A stretch of DNA of 40,672 nucleotides from Pseudomonadales bacterium (GTDB lineage Bacteria; Pseudomonadota; Gammaproteobacteria; Pseudomonadales; Azotimanducaceae): positions 1 through 40,672 of the forward strand of contig JAESSY010000205.1 in NCBI GenBank assembly GCA_016763855.1, read 5' to 3'. This document shows positions 22,675-31,361 of the stretch, in pieces. The position numbers and the translations under genes were made by a program. Under the pieces are notes generated by a model that saw only the letters and a list, made by a program, of their open reading frames with translations, was not told where the DNA came from and made no database searches. Within the stretch, counting starts at the first letter, position 1. Each line of letters opens with the position of its first letter.

Positions 22675-23877
22675 TTACAAAAGCCTCACCTTAACAGCAT
22701 CCCCCTTGGATATTTTCGCTCCAATCTCCACTTCGGCCAAACCATCCGCCCAGCTAAGAGATGATAAAATTCCGGATCCTTGATTCGCAAAATTAACAAG
22801 CGATATGTGTCCATGTTCATCAACCTCCAATTTTACTCTTAAATATTCTCTTCTCGACCCCCCTTTTATCTCAAAACCGGCAGGTACTTGAATTTGAGTC
22901 AATTCATCATCAGGGCAGCCCTGACAGAGCATTAAGTAAGGTCTTGCGACAATGTTAAAAGTAACAAAGCTTGATACGGGATTGCCCGGCAATCCAAAAA
23001 ATGGTGTCTTTCCAACGCGACCATAAGCCAGCGGTTTCCCTGGCTTAATGGCGAGCTTCCAAATGTCAACCTGTCCCAGTTTATCAACCACCGCCTTTAC
23101 ATGATCCTCTTCACCAACAGACACTCCTCCTGAGCTGACAATACAATCGGCTATTTCAGCAGCGTGTAGGAACGCTTTCTCAGTCGCTTCAAATGAATCC
23201 CCGACAGGTTCCATGTTTATCGCTGTCATCCCCAACTGTTCAATTAAGGCGATCAAGGCGTATTGGTTTGAATTATAAATTTGACCCGGCTTTAAGCGAT
23301 TAGGGGGTATTTCCGAGGGGCAAACCAATTCATCCCCTGTCGAAAGTACGGCAACTTTAAGTTTTTGATAGACTGGTACACGTGCATAGCCGATTGACGC
23401 CAACAATCCAATATCCTGTGGTTTCAATTTTCGACCTAGGGAAAGTATTATCTCGCCCGCCTTAATATCCTGACCACACAACCTAACATTTTGCCCCTTT
23501 TGAGGATGTTCATGAATCTCGACCTCATCATCAATCACAGCAGTATTTTCTTGCATAACAACAGCATCTGCACCGGCAGGAATACTGGCACCTGTGAAAA
23601 TTCTCGCTGCAGTACCTGGCAACAAAACTTGGCCTGCGGTCCCAGCGGGAATTCGATCACTAACTTTTAGCTTTGTCCCCTTACTCACCCCTACCGAGTC
23701 AATGGCATACCCATCCATCGCACTATTGTCTGAGGGAGGGACGTTAATATCCGACTTTATGCTCTGCGATAAAATCCGTCCAAGGGCTGAACTTAGATCG
23801 ATTTCTTCTTCATCTACAAGCAGGGATGCCTGATGCTTGATTTTATCCAATACTTCATCGACGGGTGTGAGTGACAT
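22675..23877 (-). CDS. moeA: Molybdopterin molybdenumtransferase
   Basis: A 400-residue MoeA, which inserts molybdate into adenylated molybdopterin in the last step of molybdenum-cofactor synthesis. The four-domain layout is visible: N-terminal PPSDNSAMDGYAID, the linker ARIFTGASIPAGADAVVMQE, the MoCF-binding domain VAVLSTGDEL...IVSSGGVSVGEEDHV, KPGKPLAYG and GLPGNPVSSFV, and the C-terminal beta domain. Length is normal. Its ATG overlaps the moaB stop by one base (TGATG), so translation is coupled. Order of transcription is crotonase-moaB-moeA. No molybdoenzyme gene is present in the window. Confidence 0.95.
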   Translation of the reverse strand: MSLTPVDEVLDKIKHQASLLVDEEEIDLSSALGRILSQSIKSDINVPPSDNSAMDGYAIDSVGVSKGTKLKVSDRIPAGTAGQVLLPGTAARIFTGASIPAGADAVVMQENTAVIDDEVEIHEHPQKGQNVRLCGQDIKAGEIILSLGRKLKPQDIGLLASIGYARVPVYQKLKVAVLSTGDELVCPSEIPPNRLKPGQIYNSNQYALIALIEQLGMTAINMEPVGDSFEATEKAFLHAAEIADCIVSSGGVSVGEEDHVKAVVDKLGQVDIWKLAIKPGKPLAYGRVGKTPFFGLPGNPVSSFVTFNIVARPYLMLCQGCPDDELTQIQVPAGFEIKGGSRREYLRVKLEVDEHGHISLVNFANQGSGILSSLSWADGLAEVEIGAKISKGDAVKVRLL

Positions 23878-24377
23878 CAGTGAGATCCACCACCCTTGAT
23901 TAATTCTGCAAAATTACAGGGACGGAACTCATCATTTAGCTGTTCATGGAGAATACCCTTCCAAGCTGTTCTACAGGCCCCGGTAGAGCCTGGCATACAA
24001 AATATCAGTGTATTATTAGCGATGCCTGCAATGGCTCTCGATTGAACTGTCGACGTGCCAATCTCAAGATAGGAAAGATGACGAAATAGTTCTCCAAATC
24101 CAGGCACATCGACATCTAGCAATGGAAAAATAGCCTCTGGTGTTGAATCTCGTGTTGTAAATCCAGTACCACCAGTTAGCAGTATCACGTCGACCTCATC
24201 ACTGGCTATCCAGACTGAAACTTTTGCTCTCAAATGATAGATATCGTCTATCTCAATATGTCTATCAGCCAGCTTGTGGCCATCCCCAACTATAGCATCG
24301 CACAGAAACTGACCCGAAGTGTCAGTTTCAATAGTACGGGTATCTGATACAGTGAGCACTGCAATACGGAGTGTCAT
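23877..24377 (-). CDS. moaB: Molybdenum cofactor biosynthesis protein B
   Basis: A 166-residue MoaB/MogA-fold protein, related to the enzymes that adenylate molybdopterin before metal insertion. Diagnostic blocks are IAVLTVSDTRTIETDTSG, VDVILLTGGTGFTTRDSTPEA, FGELFRHLSYLEIGTSTVQSRA and NTLIFCMPGSTGACRTAW. MoaB is preferred over MogA because of the LSYxEIGTS(T)xxSRA block and the C-terminal FRPCNFAELI. It sits three bases after the crotonase gene and overlaps moeA by one base, so the three genes should be on one transcript. Confidence 0.93.
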   Translation of the reverse strand: MTLRIAVLTVSDTRTIETDTSGQFLCDAIVGDGHKLADRHIEIDDIYHLRAKVSVWIASDEVDVILLTGGTGFTTRDSTPEAIFPLLDVDVPGFGELFRHLSYLEIGTSTVQSRAIAGIANNTLIFCMPGSTGACRTAWKGILHEQLNDEFRPCNFAELIKGGGSH

Positions 24378-24380
24378 AAT

Positions 24381-25154
24381 TTACTTTCCTTGCCACACAG
24401 GTTTTCGCTTTTCCGCGAAGGCTTTTGGGCCCTCTACAAAATCCTCAGATTTCAGCATTGTGGATATCCCAGTGTATTTTCCTTGAATAGCGCCTTCAAG
24501 ACTATCGGCACTCATACCCTCCATTGCGGCCTGTTTACTACAGCGAACAGACAATGGCGCGCACTCCAGAATTTGCTCAGCCCATTTCTTAGCCGCTTCA
24601 AGCGCTGTGCCTGCGGGCACGACCTCATTTACAAAACCCAGGGCTTTGCCTTCTTCAGCAGCAACCCGCCGCCCTGTCAATAACATACCCATAGCCTGTT
24701 TCATGCCTATCTCCCGCGGTAGACGATGGATGCCCCCCGCTAGCGCCGCAAGCCCGACCCTAGGCTCCGGTAACGCAAATATGGCATTTTCTGCTGCAAT
24801 GATAAGATCGCAAGCCAGCGCAATCTCAAAACCTCCCCCCATCGCGATGCCATTTACAGCAGCAATCACCGGTTTGTCATTATCAAATCGTGAGGTCAAT
24901 CCAGCAAAACCATTAGGCGGGCTACTCATTTTTCCACCAGCGGCTTGATATTTCAGGTCATTACCTGCAGAAAAGGCCCTATCCCCTGCGCCTGTGATAA
25001 TGGCGACCCATTGCTCGGGATCCTCGACAAAGTCATTGAAAACGGCTTCTAGCTCGAAATTCGCAGCCGGATGCAATGAATTCATGACCTCAGGCCGGTT
25101 AATCGTAACAATCGTTAAGGGCCCTTCTCTTTCTACAGTACAAAACTCTGACAT
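24381..25154 (-). CDS. Enoyl-CoA hydratase/isomerase family protein, CaiD-like
   Basis: A 257-residue crotonase. It has the oxyanion segments RAFSAGNDLK and NGIAMGGGFEIALACDL and both catalytic glutamate positions (GGFEI and FALPEPRVG). The LPEPRVGLAALAGGIHRLPRE block and the ending SEDFVEGPKAFAEKRKPVW resemble carnitinyl-CoA dehydratase CaiD and its relatives, but no other carnitine gene is here. ATG 25154 is chosen because AGAGG lies nine bases upstream; two ATGs further upstream (25175 and 25160) are placed worse. It is the first gene of a transcription unit with moaB and moeA, an unusual partnership for which I have no functional explanation. Confidence 0.87.
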   Translation of the reverse strand: MSEFCTVEREGPLTIVTINRPEVMNSLHPAANFELEAVFNDFVEDPEQWVAIITGAGDRAFSAGNDLKYQAAGGKMSSPPNGFAGLTSRFDNDKPVIAAVNGIAMGGGFEIALACDLIIAAENAIFALPEPRVGLAALAGGIHRLPREIGMKQAMGMLLTGRRVAAEEGKALGFVNEVVPAGTALEAAKKWAEQILECAPLSVRCSKQAAMEGMSADSLEGAIQGKYTGISTMLKSEDFVEGPKAFAEKRKPVWQGK

Positions 25155-25399
25155 CTGCATATTCCTCTTTAGCATTAAGTTGGACGAATTAGATTGGACA
25201 GTCTAACAGCACCCAAAGCTCTGAGTGAAGTCCTCAGAATGAATCTAACCTGTCATGTAAAATAGCCCTAAATGGGGCTTTTAATATCCATGGCGAATTT
25301 CTATACTTCTGCTTCAATCAGGTGACATCAATCATCAGCGACCACTACGACTTCAAAAACAAGGATTCAAAAATAGCGTTTCCAAAATAGAGAGTGCAG

Positions 25400-26050
25400 A
25401 TGTTCAACAAAATATCAGTTTTACCTACAAAAGACACAGCCTTGCCAGGGCGAGATACGAAAATTGCAGCGTCGGGGCCACATTTTGTTTTAGGCAGCAG
25501 CGCTCCTTTTCCAACTCAGATGCGATCTGCCATGTTCGGATTAGGATGTTTCTGGGGTGCAGAAAAGCGATTTTGGGAACAATCAGGCGTTCATCACACC
25601 GAAGTCGGCTACTCAGCGGGAATAACACCAAACCCGACTTACGAAGAGGTATGTTCTGGATTAACAGGTCACAATGAAGTGGTCAGCGTGACTTTTGACC
25701 CCAATTTAATCTCCTATGGAGATTTACTCAGCCTCTTTTGGGAAAGTCACAATCCAACCCAAGGCATGCGTCAGGGAAATGATACCGGAACACAATATCG
25801 CTCTGGTATTTATACATTCAGCAACGAACAATTAGATGAAGCCGAAAAAAGCAAAGCGGCATACCAACAAAACTTAAAAGGTGCAGGATATAGTGAGATA
25901 AGCACTGAAATCCTTTCTGCTCAGGATTTCTATCTCGCAGAAGAATATCATCAGCAATATCTGGCAAAAGTACCGAATGGCTACTGTGGCATTGGTGGAA
26001 CAGGTGTTTGTTACACCGACTCACCCCTTAGGTCACAAGATAGATTATAA
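25400..26050 (+). CDS. msrA: Peptide methionine sulfoxide reductase A
   Basis: A 216-residue MsrA that reduces methionine-S-sulfoxide in proteins or free form. The catalytic Cys50 is in [15 protein letters not shown], followed by [42 protein letters not shown] and the resolving-cysteine C-terminus [13 protein letters not shown]. The N-terminal extension of about 40 residues is as in the Escherichia coli enzyme. A GTG two codons upstream (25394) is also in frame; ATG 25400 is preferred. It is convergent with purC, with a single base between the stops, so there is no room for a separate terminator. Confidence 0.96.
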   Translation: MFNKISVLPTKDTALPGRDTKIAASGPHFVLGSSAPFPTQMRSAMFGLGCFWGAEKRFWEQSGVHHTEVGYSAGITPNPTYEEVCSGLTGHNEVVSVTFDPNLISYGDLLSLFWESHNPTQGMRQGNDTGTQYRSGIYTFSNEQLDEAEKSKAAYQQNLKGAGYSEISTEILSAQDFYLAEEYHQQYLAKVPNGYCGIGGTGVCYTDSPLRSQDRL

Positions 26051-26051
26051 G

Positions 26052-26972
26052 CTAGTCTACAAGGCGATCAAAAGCTTCTTGGTATCTAACCAAGGTATTG
26101 TTTATTACCTCATCCGGTAAAGCAGGGGCAGGATAAGTCTTATCCCATTTCCCTTGAGCAACTAGCTCCTCTGTGTAATTTCGAACATATTGCTTATCGA
26201 AACTATTTTGTTCTCTACCTGCTTCCCACTCATCAAGTGGCCAGAATCGCGAGCTATCCGGGGTTAATACTTCATCTATGAGCGTCACTTCTCCGTTGAT
26301 TTCATTATAGCCAAATTCAAATTTGGTATCCGCGATGATAATGCCTCGGGCCAGTGCATATTCTCTAGCCGTATTATAAATCAGCAAGGACTTTTCTCTA
26401 ACCGTTTCCATCAGCTCTGTACCAACCAACTCACAAGCCTCATCAAAGCTAATATTCTCATCATGCCCATCATCAACCTTCGTTGACGGTGTAAAGATGG
26501 GAGATTCTATCTTGCTGCTATTCTGCATGTTCGCCGGTAAATCAATTCCGCAAACCTGTCCGGTTTTTTGATAATCTTTCCAGCCGCTACCGGTTAAATA
26601 TCCTCGGACAATACATTCAATTGGTAAGACTTTAGCCTTTTTACAAATCATAATTCGGCCTTCGAGCATGGCGATTTCATCGCTACTCAAGCCTTCAATA
26701 TCTGCTGGGTCAGTTGACACAAGGTGATGCTTTAAATCATCTCCGAATTTATTTTCGAGAAACTCAAACCAAAAACGTGAAATTTTAGTCAACATCTGGC
26801 CCTTGCCAGGAATGCCATTGGCAAGCACGACATCGAAAACGCTAACGCGATCACTGGCGATGATTAAAATACCCTCACTACCGTCTTTCAAAGTCAGGTC
26901 GTATAGGTCCCGCACCTTGCCTTGACGTTTATTTTGCAGTGGTAAATCAGTGCTTGTTACAGCTACAGTCAT
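26052..26972 (-). CDS. purC: Phosphoribosylaminoimidazole-succinocarboxamide synthase
   Basis: A 306-residue SAICAR synthase, which joins aspartate to CAIR using ATP in purine synthesis. Diagnostic segments are QGKVRDLYDL, IASDRVSVFDVVLANGIPGKG, PIECIVRGYLTGSGWKDY, STKVDDGHDENISF, IIIADTKFEFG and LIDEVLTPDSSRFWP. It is the long (about 300-residue) form found in several Proteobacteria and yeast rather than the 237-residue Escherichia coli form. GGAG lies about nine bases before ATG 26972. It is transcribed separately from the Cys/Met enzyme gene 79 bases upstream, or by read-through from it. Confidence 0.96.
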   Translation of the reverse strand: MTVAVTSTDLPLQNKRQGKVRDLYDLTLKDGSEGILIIASDRVSVFDVVLANGIPGKGQMLTKISRFWFEFLENKFGDDLKHHLVSTDPADIEGLSSDEIAMLEGRIMICKKAKVLPIECIVRGYLTGSGWKDYQKTGQVCGIDLPANMQNSSKIESPIFTPSTKVDDGHDENISFDEACELVGTELMETVREKSLLIYNTAREYALARGIIIADTKFEFGYNEINGEVTLIDEVLTPDSSRFWPLDEWEAGREQNSFDKQYVRNYTEELVAQGKWDKTYPAPALPDEVINNTLVRYQEAFDRLVD

Positions 26973-27051
26973 GAGATCTCCTAGAACAAAAAATGCAAGT
27001 TTACCGGATCAGCGAGAGAGAAAAAACCAGTTAATACTAGAACACCAATGC

Positions 27052-28281
27052 TTAGCCAAGGGCGCGCTTAAAATCTTCAAGTAAATCTTCACTGTCCTCG
27101 ATTCCGGTTGAAAAACGCACCAAGGAATCATCGATTCCCATAGAGGCCCGCCTTTCAGCACCCATTTCGTAATAAATAGAGTGGGCCACAGGAATGGCCA
27201 AGGTGCGGGTATCACCTAGATTACTGGTACAAATAACGAGATCTAGATTATTGAGGAAGTCGAAACAATCAATCTCATCAACGAGTTCAATACTAAATAG
27301 GCCACCAGATTGAGAGAAAAGCTGTTTCGCCCGTTGATGTTGAGGGTGGGCTTCTAATCCAGGGTAATAAACTTGCTTAACCTTAGGATGTTGATCCAGA
27401 TACTGAGTGAGCTTATGTGCATTGCTACAGATACGATCCATTCTCAATGCCAGGGTGTCTGATCCAACTGAAAGATGGTGAGCGGCTTCTGGCCCCAAGG
27501 TGCCACCAAAATCTCGAAGCCCCTTCTTCTTGATTTGAGTGATGCCCCAGAGAGCGGGCTTACCTTTTTTGTAGTTATCATACAAATTTTCAAATTTCGA
27601 CCAGTCAAATAGACCCGTTTCTGTTACTGATCCGCCAAGCGCATTAGCATGGCCTCCGATGTACTTCGTTAAGGAGTTAATCACCAGGCTGGCCTTAACG
27701 GATTTCCCTTGAAACAAGTAGGGCGATGTCATGGTGTTATCAACAAGATAGAGTAAACCTCGTGCTTCGCAGAGATCTCCAATGTTTTGTAGATCAGAGA
27801 CTTGGGTTCTAGGATTCGCTATCGTCTCAACAAAAACTAAACGCGTGTTCTCTTGAACGGCGGCTTCAACATGGGCCACATCTGTCGCATCGACAAAAGT
27901 TACGTCGATTCCGTGATTAACAAAGGTATTGAAAAGACTATTGGTATTCCCGAATAAATAGGAAGATGAAACGATGTGATCACCTGCATTCAAAAGGCTA
28001 AACAAAGTAGTACCAATCGCCGCCATACCTGTCGCAAATGCCGCAGTGGCAACACCTCCTTCCATCAAGGATATTTTGTCCTGTAAAGCCGTGACGGTGG
28101 GGTTTACCTGACGCCCATAGGTATATCCTGCCGCTTTACCTTGGAACACGGCCGCTAGATCACGCGCATCATCATAGGAATAGGTGACAGCAGTGTGGAC
28201 AGGCTTGTGTATCGAGCCATGCTCAATGCTACCTCGACGGTCAGAGTGAATTATCTTTGATGTAAAACCGGCATTACTCAT
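27052..28281 (-). CDS. Cystathionine gamma-synthase family PLP enzyme (SAM-riboswitch controlled)
   Basis: A 409-residue Cys/Met-metabolism PLP enzyme. The cofactor lysine is Lys206 in INSLTKYIGGHANALGG. Other marks are YGRQVNPTV (residues 55-63, phosphate contact from the neighbour subunit), ATGMAAIGTTLFSLL, VDNTMTSPY and the C-terminal LVRFSTGIED. The Tyr and Cys that mark methionine gamma-lyases (YGC) are replaced (FGN, 110-112), so a synthase or sulfhydrylase role (cystathionine gamma-synthase or O-acyl-homoserine sulfhydrylase type) is more likely. The leader holds a promoter, a SAM-II-like aptamer and an intrinsic terminator, which supports a biosynthetic role in methionine supply. GGAG lies six bases before ATG 28281. 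Exact acyl-homoserine specificity cannot be read. Confidence 0.88.
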   Translation of the reverse strand: MSNAGFTSKIIHSDRRGSIEHGSIHKPVHTAVTYSYDDARDLAAVFQGKAAGYTYGRQVNPTVTALQDKISLMEGGVATAAFATGMAAIGTTLFSLLNAGDHIVSSSYLFGNTNSLFNTFVNHGIDVTFVDATDVAHVEAAVQENTRLVFVETIANPRTQVSDLQNIGDLCEARGLLYLVDNTMTSPYLFQGKSVKASLVINSLTKYIGGHANALGGSVTETGLFDWSKFENLYDNYKKGKPALWGITQIKKKGLRDFGGTLGPEAAHHLSVGSDTLALRMDRICSNAHKLTQYLDQHPKVKQVYYPGLEAHPQHQRAKQLFSQSGGLFSIELVDEIDCFDFLNNLDLVICTSNLGDTRTLAIPVAHSIYYEMGAERRASMGIDDSLVRFSTGIEDSEDLLEDFKRALG

Positions 28282-28354
28282 TTCAATCTCCTGGTGTGTT
28301 CCAGAAGGCTTTTCCTACTTTGCTTTCGAATAAATCTATTACCAAAAGCGCAGC

Positions 28355-28380
28355 AAAAAAAACCTACTTGCTAAAGTAGG
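28355..28380 (-). terminator. Intrinsic terminator in the riboswitch expression platform
   Basis: On the minus strand CCTACTT (28380-28374) pairs with AAGTAGG (28369-28363) around TAGC and is followed by eight T. It lies between the SAM-II-like aptamer and the coding start, 70 bases before the ATG. Its 5' arm and loop (28378-28370, TACTTTAGC) can instead pair with aptamer bases 28398-28390 (GCTAAGGTA; nine pairs, one G-U), which gives a mutually exclusive antiterminator. Confidence 0.88.
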
Positions 28381-28387
28381 TCATTGG

Positions 28388-28443
28388 CTTACCTTAGCGG
28401 AATTTATAAGGCGCCCGCAAGCTGAAATCAAATCGGCGCATGT
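28388..28443 (-). promoter_or_regulatory. SAM-II-like S-adenosylmethionine riboswitch aptamer
   Basis: The minus strand reads P1 GCGCC (28439-28435), loop GATTTGATTTCAGCTTGC, P1' GGCGC (28415-28411), an A/T-rich linker CTTATAAATTCC, then GCTAAGG (28398-28392). The order GATTTG - GCTTGC - P1' - A-rich linker - GCTAA is the conserved skeleton of SAM-II pseudoknots as I remember it (RF00521; SAM-V is similar). The downstream gene is a Cys/Met-metabolism enzyme, the usual SAM-II target. The aptamer starts about 10 bases after the predicted transcription start. Covariance scoring was not possible here. Confidence 0.8.
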
Positions 28444-28457
28444 CTTTTCTACCATCC

Positions 28458-28486
28458 ATTGTAGAATTCAGATGGAAACAAAGCAA
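28458..28486 (-). promoter_or_regulatory. Sigma-70 promoter for the riboswitch-controlled gene
   Basis: On the minus strand TTGCTT (28486-28481) and TACAAT (28463-28458) are separated by exactly 17 bases. The expected start near 28450 places the SAM-II-like aptamer at the very 5' end of the transcript, as is usual for riboswitch leaders. Confidence 0.7.
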
Positions 28487-28593
28487 TACACTTTTTATCA
28501 GCCTCCTCTATTTTCAACAGAAGGTGATATTTTGATAGAATAGCAGAAATGCCTCTAAAATCTGAGCCATAAAATCTGAGTCAAGAACAGAAT

Positions 28594-29892
28594 ATGCAGC
28601 TAAATCAAGAATTACTTAACTTTATAGAAACATCCCCTTCACCGTTTCATGCGGTCAGTAGTATGACCCAAAGGCTCGAAGAATCTGGATATGTGCAAAT
28701 TCATGAAGACTCAAGCTGGGACCTCAAACCGGGAAAGTACTACGTCACCCGCAACGGATCTTTAATTGTAGCCTTTGTTCTCGGCACAGATGACCTCCTC
28801 GATACGGGAATAAGAATGGTAGGCGCCCATACCGATAGTCCCTGCTTAAGAGTAAAACCGAATCCAGAGCAGAGACGCGACCAATACCTCAATCTGGGGG
28901 TTGAGGTTTATGGTGGGGTACTACTCAATCCATGGTTTGATCGGGATCTGTCTTTGGCGGGTCGGGTTACATTTGAAAATGACCAGCAACAAATTATCAG
29001 CCGACTAATCAATTTCAAGCGACCTATTGGTACAGTTCCTAGCCTTGCGATCCACCTCGACAGAGAGGCAAATAAAGACCGAACCATAAACCCTCAAAAA
29101 GACATCCCCCCACTTTTACTGATCGACCAAGAATCATCACAGTCTTTTGAGGGCATGCTTAAAGACCAACTCAAATTAGAGCATGGGAAAGTTTCAGTAA
29201 AACAAATACTCGGACATGAACTCTCTTTTTACGATACCCAGCCACCAGCACTGATAGGTCTTAATCAGGATTTTATCGCTAGCGCCAGACTAGATAATTT
29301 ACTGAGTTGCTTTATCGGATTATCAGCCCTGCTAAGTGCTGGAACAAGCTTAAGCACCTTGTTGGTGTGTAATGATCATGAGGAGGTCGGGAGTACTTCA
29401 GCGGAAGGAGCACAAGGTCCATTATTAAAAAGTATCTTGGAACGTATCATCCCTGATAATGAAATTCGATATCGCACGCTCTCAAAATCAATGCTTATTT
29501 CTGCCGACAATGCCCACGGTATTCACCCAAATTTTCCTGACAAACATGATAGTAACCACGGCCCATTGTTAAATCAGGGACCCGTCATCAAAATAAATGC
29601 TAATCAACGCTATGCCACAAACAGCGAAACCGCAGCCTATTTCAGATCAATTTGCGAAAAACAAAACGTCCCTTGCCAGGCCTTTGTGGTCAGAACCGAT
29701 ATGGCCTGCGGCAACACAATTGGGCCTTTAACCGCCAAGGAAATCGGTGTAAGAACGTTGGATATCGGCGTGCCCACTTTTGGCATGCATTCAATCAGAG
29801 AGTTGGCAGGAAGCAAGGACAGCATTCACCTAATGAAAGCGCTCAGTGCATTCTATAATGATGCTGGAGATCTCGGAGCAAATTCATGTTAG
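28594..29892 (+). CDS. apeB: M18 family aspartyl aminopeptidase
   Basis: A 432-residue cytosolic metallo-aminopeptidase of family M18, which removes N-terminal acidic residues from peptides and forms large tetrahedral dodecamers. Metal-ligand regions are visible: [13 protein letters not shown] (His79, Asp81), the catalytic acid pair in [24 protein letters not shown], and the C-terminal [18 protein letters not shown] with the last His ligand. The start [21 protein letters not shown] is the family start. The length is standard. It is divergent from the riboswitch gene. The 10-base direct repeat AAAATCTGAG occurs twice just upstream. A LysR regulator gene follows after 59 bases. Confidence 0.92.
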   Translation: MQLNQELLNFIETSPSPFHAVSSMTQRLEESGYVQIHEDSSWDLKPGKYYVTRNGSLIVAFVLGTDDLLDTGIRMVGAHTDSPCLRVKPNPEQRRDQYLNLGVEVYGGVLLNPWFDRDLSLAGRVTFENDQQQIISRLINFKRPIGTVPSLAIHLDREANKDRTINPQKDIPPLLLIDQESSQSFEGMLKDQLKLEHGKVSVKQILGHELSFYDTQPPALIGLNQDFIASARLDNLLSCFIGLSALLSAGTSLSTLLVCNDHEEVGSTSAEGAQGPLLKSILERIIPDNEIRYRTLSKSMLISADNAHGIHPNFPDKHDSNHGPLLNQGPVIKINANQRYATNSETAAYFRSICEKQNVPCQAFVVRTDMACGNTIGPLTAKEIGVRTLDIGVPTFGMHSIRELAGSKDSIHLMKALSAFYNDAGDLGANSC

Positions 29893-29951
29893 GCAAAAAT
29901 AAAATCACATGCTAGCGGAAATATTATCTGTACTTGTGAAGGATAATTAGG

Positions 29952-30848
29952 ATGCCCATCCACATTGACATCAATGACATTCGCGTATTCAAAGCGGTCT
30001 ATGAACATAATGGTTTCAAGAAAGCAGCTGACACACTCTTTGTGACTCAATCAGCGGTAAGTCAGACCATTGCCAACCTAGAAAGTAAGTTAGACACCCT
30101 GCTCTTGGAAAGGAACCCTCTAAAATTGACAGAAGCTGGCATACGTCTTCTTAATTATGCAGAAGTCACCTTAAACAGTGAGCAGGCTGTTCTGGACGAT
30201 ATTAACAAAATCAAGAATGGGATTCTTTCGACCTTATCGCTCGCTATGAATGGCAGTGTGAACATTCTATTTGCCCAAAAAATCATGAGCCGCTACTGCC
30301 AGAAAAGCCCCCTGACAAAAATAAATGTCAACGTGATGCCGAGTAGACAAATCATCACCGCCATAGGAACAGATCTCTGGGAAATCGGATTTGGACCTTT
30401 CCAACATCAAATGCCACCCCACTTTGAAACCATCCCGCTATTTCAGGACGAGCGCGTTTTAATGATTAGCAAAGACTATCCAGATTTAGATGCCCTCATG
30501 TCGAATCCGGAATCCATATTACAAAAAGTGCCTTTGATCGTTTCTCACCTTGAGGATCAGGATATGCGGCCAGCACTGGATAAACTGAGACATTCCTTTG
30601 GTACGATTTGGGAAGTCAATGATATTGAGCTTAGAGTGAGCCTTGTCGCTCAGGGTCTGGGGATGAGCTTTCTGGATCAACGTATTGTGAAACATGACCT
30701 TCGATGCCAATCACTTATCGCCATCGAAGACGTTAACTTCGCGCGCATTCCACTACAGTTCGGGCTCTACTATCGTAAAGGTAAGCGGCGCTCTATGGGC
30801 GCCAATCGTTTTATTAAAATCTGTGAGTGCTTCGATTTTGATGCCTAA
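29952..30848 (+). CDS. LysR-family transcriptional regulator
   Basis: A 298-residue LysR-type regulator. The winged helix is DINDIRVFKAVYEHNGFKKAADTLFVTQSAVSQTIANLESKL, and the effector-binding domain follows from about residue 95. The effector domain is divergent, with a short basic C-terminus (YYRKGKRRSMGANRFIKICE), and shows no signature that identifies a ligand. It is in the same direction as the aminopeptidase gene, not divergent from any gene, so its targets cannot be guessed from location. The DUF1456 gene follows after 47 bases and may be co-transcribed. Confidence 0.9.
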   Translation: MPIHIDINDIRVFKAVYEHNGFKKAADTLFVTQSAVSQTIANLESKLDTLLLERNPLKLTEAGIRLLNYAEVTLNSEQAVLDDINKIKNGILSTLSLAMNGSVNILFAQKIMSRYCQKSPLTKINVNVMPSRQIITAIGTDLWEIGFGPFQHQMPPHFETIPLFQDERVLMISKDYPDLDALMSNPESILQKVPLIVSHLEDQDMRPALDKLRHSFGTIWEVNDIELRVSLVAQGLGMSFLDQRIVKHDLRCQSLIAIEDVNFARIPLQFGLYYRKGKRRSMGANRFIKICECFDFDA

Positions 30849-30895
30849 ACTCTGAAAAAATAATTAGAGACAATCATGACAAGCAAGAGATAAAG

Positions 30896-31354
30896 ATGAT
30901 TAACAACGACATTCTGAGACGAATCAGATTCACCTTTGACATTTCCGATCATAAAATGATTGAGCTCTTTCGCCTTGCTGATCACAAAGTCACTCGCGCA
31001 GAGATCAGCAATTTGTTAAAGAAAGAAGAAGATCCTGCATTCAAGAAATGTAACGACGAACTGCTCGCGATTTTTTTAAACGGATGGATAAACAAAAATA
31101 GAGGAAAAAAAGAAGGCCAGCCACCTCCTGAGAAACGACTAACGAACAATATCATTTTGATGAAATTGAAAATCGCCCTTAAGTTGCAATCTGAGGATAT
31201 TTTAAGAATACTCAAATTGGTCGATTACAATCTGGGTAAAGCAGAATTAAGCGCCTTTTTCAGAAAACCCGGACATAAACACTATATGAAATGTCAGGAT
31301 CAGGTACTGAGAAATTTCCTACACGGTATGCAACTGGAATACCGTAAAGGCTAG
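30896..31354 (+). CDS. DUF1456 family protein, YehS-like
   Basis: A 152-residue protein made of two related halves, each with the DUF1456 repeat. The first is NNDILRRIRFTFDISDHKMIELFRLADHKVTRAEISNLL, the second NNIILMKLKIALKLQSEDILRILKLVDYNLGKAELSAFF. A linker rich in Lys and Pro (KNRGKKEGQPPPEKR) joins them. This is the pattern of Escherichia coli YehS, which is of unknown function. It is predicted cytosolic and helical. It ends eight bases before the convergent PilZ gene stop. Confidence 0.93.
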   Translation: MINNDILRRIRFTFDISDHKMIELFRLADHKVTRAEISNLLKKEEDPAFKKCNDELLAIFLNGWINKNRGKKEGQPPPEKRLTNNIILMKLKIALKLQSEDILRILKLVDYNLGKAELSAFFRKPGHKHYMKCQDQVLRNFLHGMQLEYRKG

Positions 31355-31361
31355 GATTAGT

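Noticed and set aside
27052-28281. Methionine gamma-lyase
   Set aside because: The Tyr-Gly-Cys active-site block of lyases reads Phe-Gly-Asn here, and SAM-riboswitch control fits biosynthesis.
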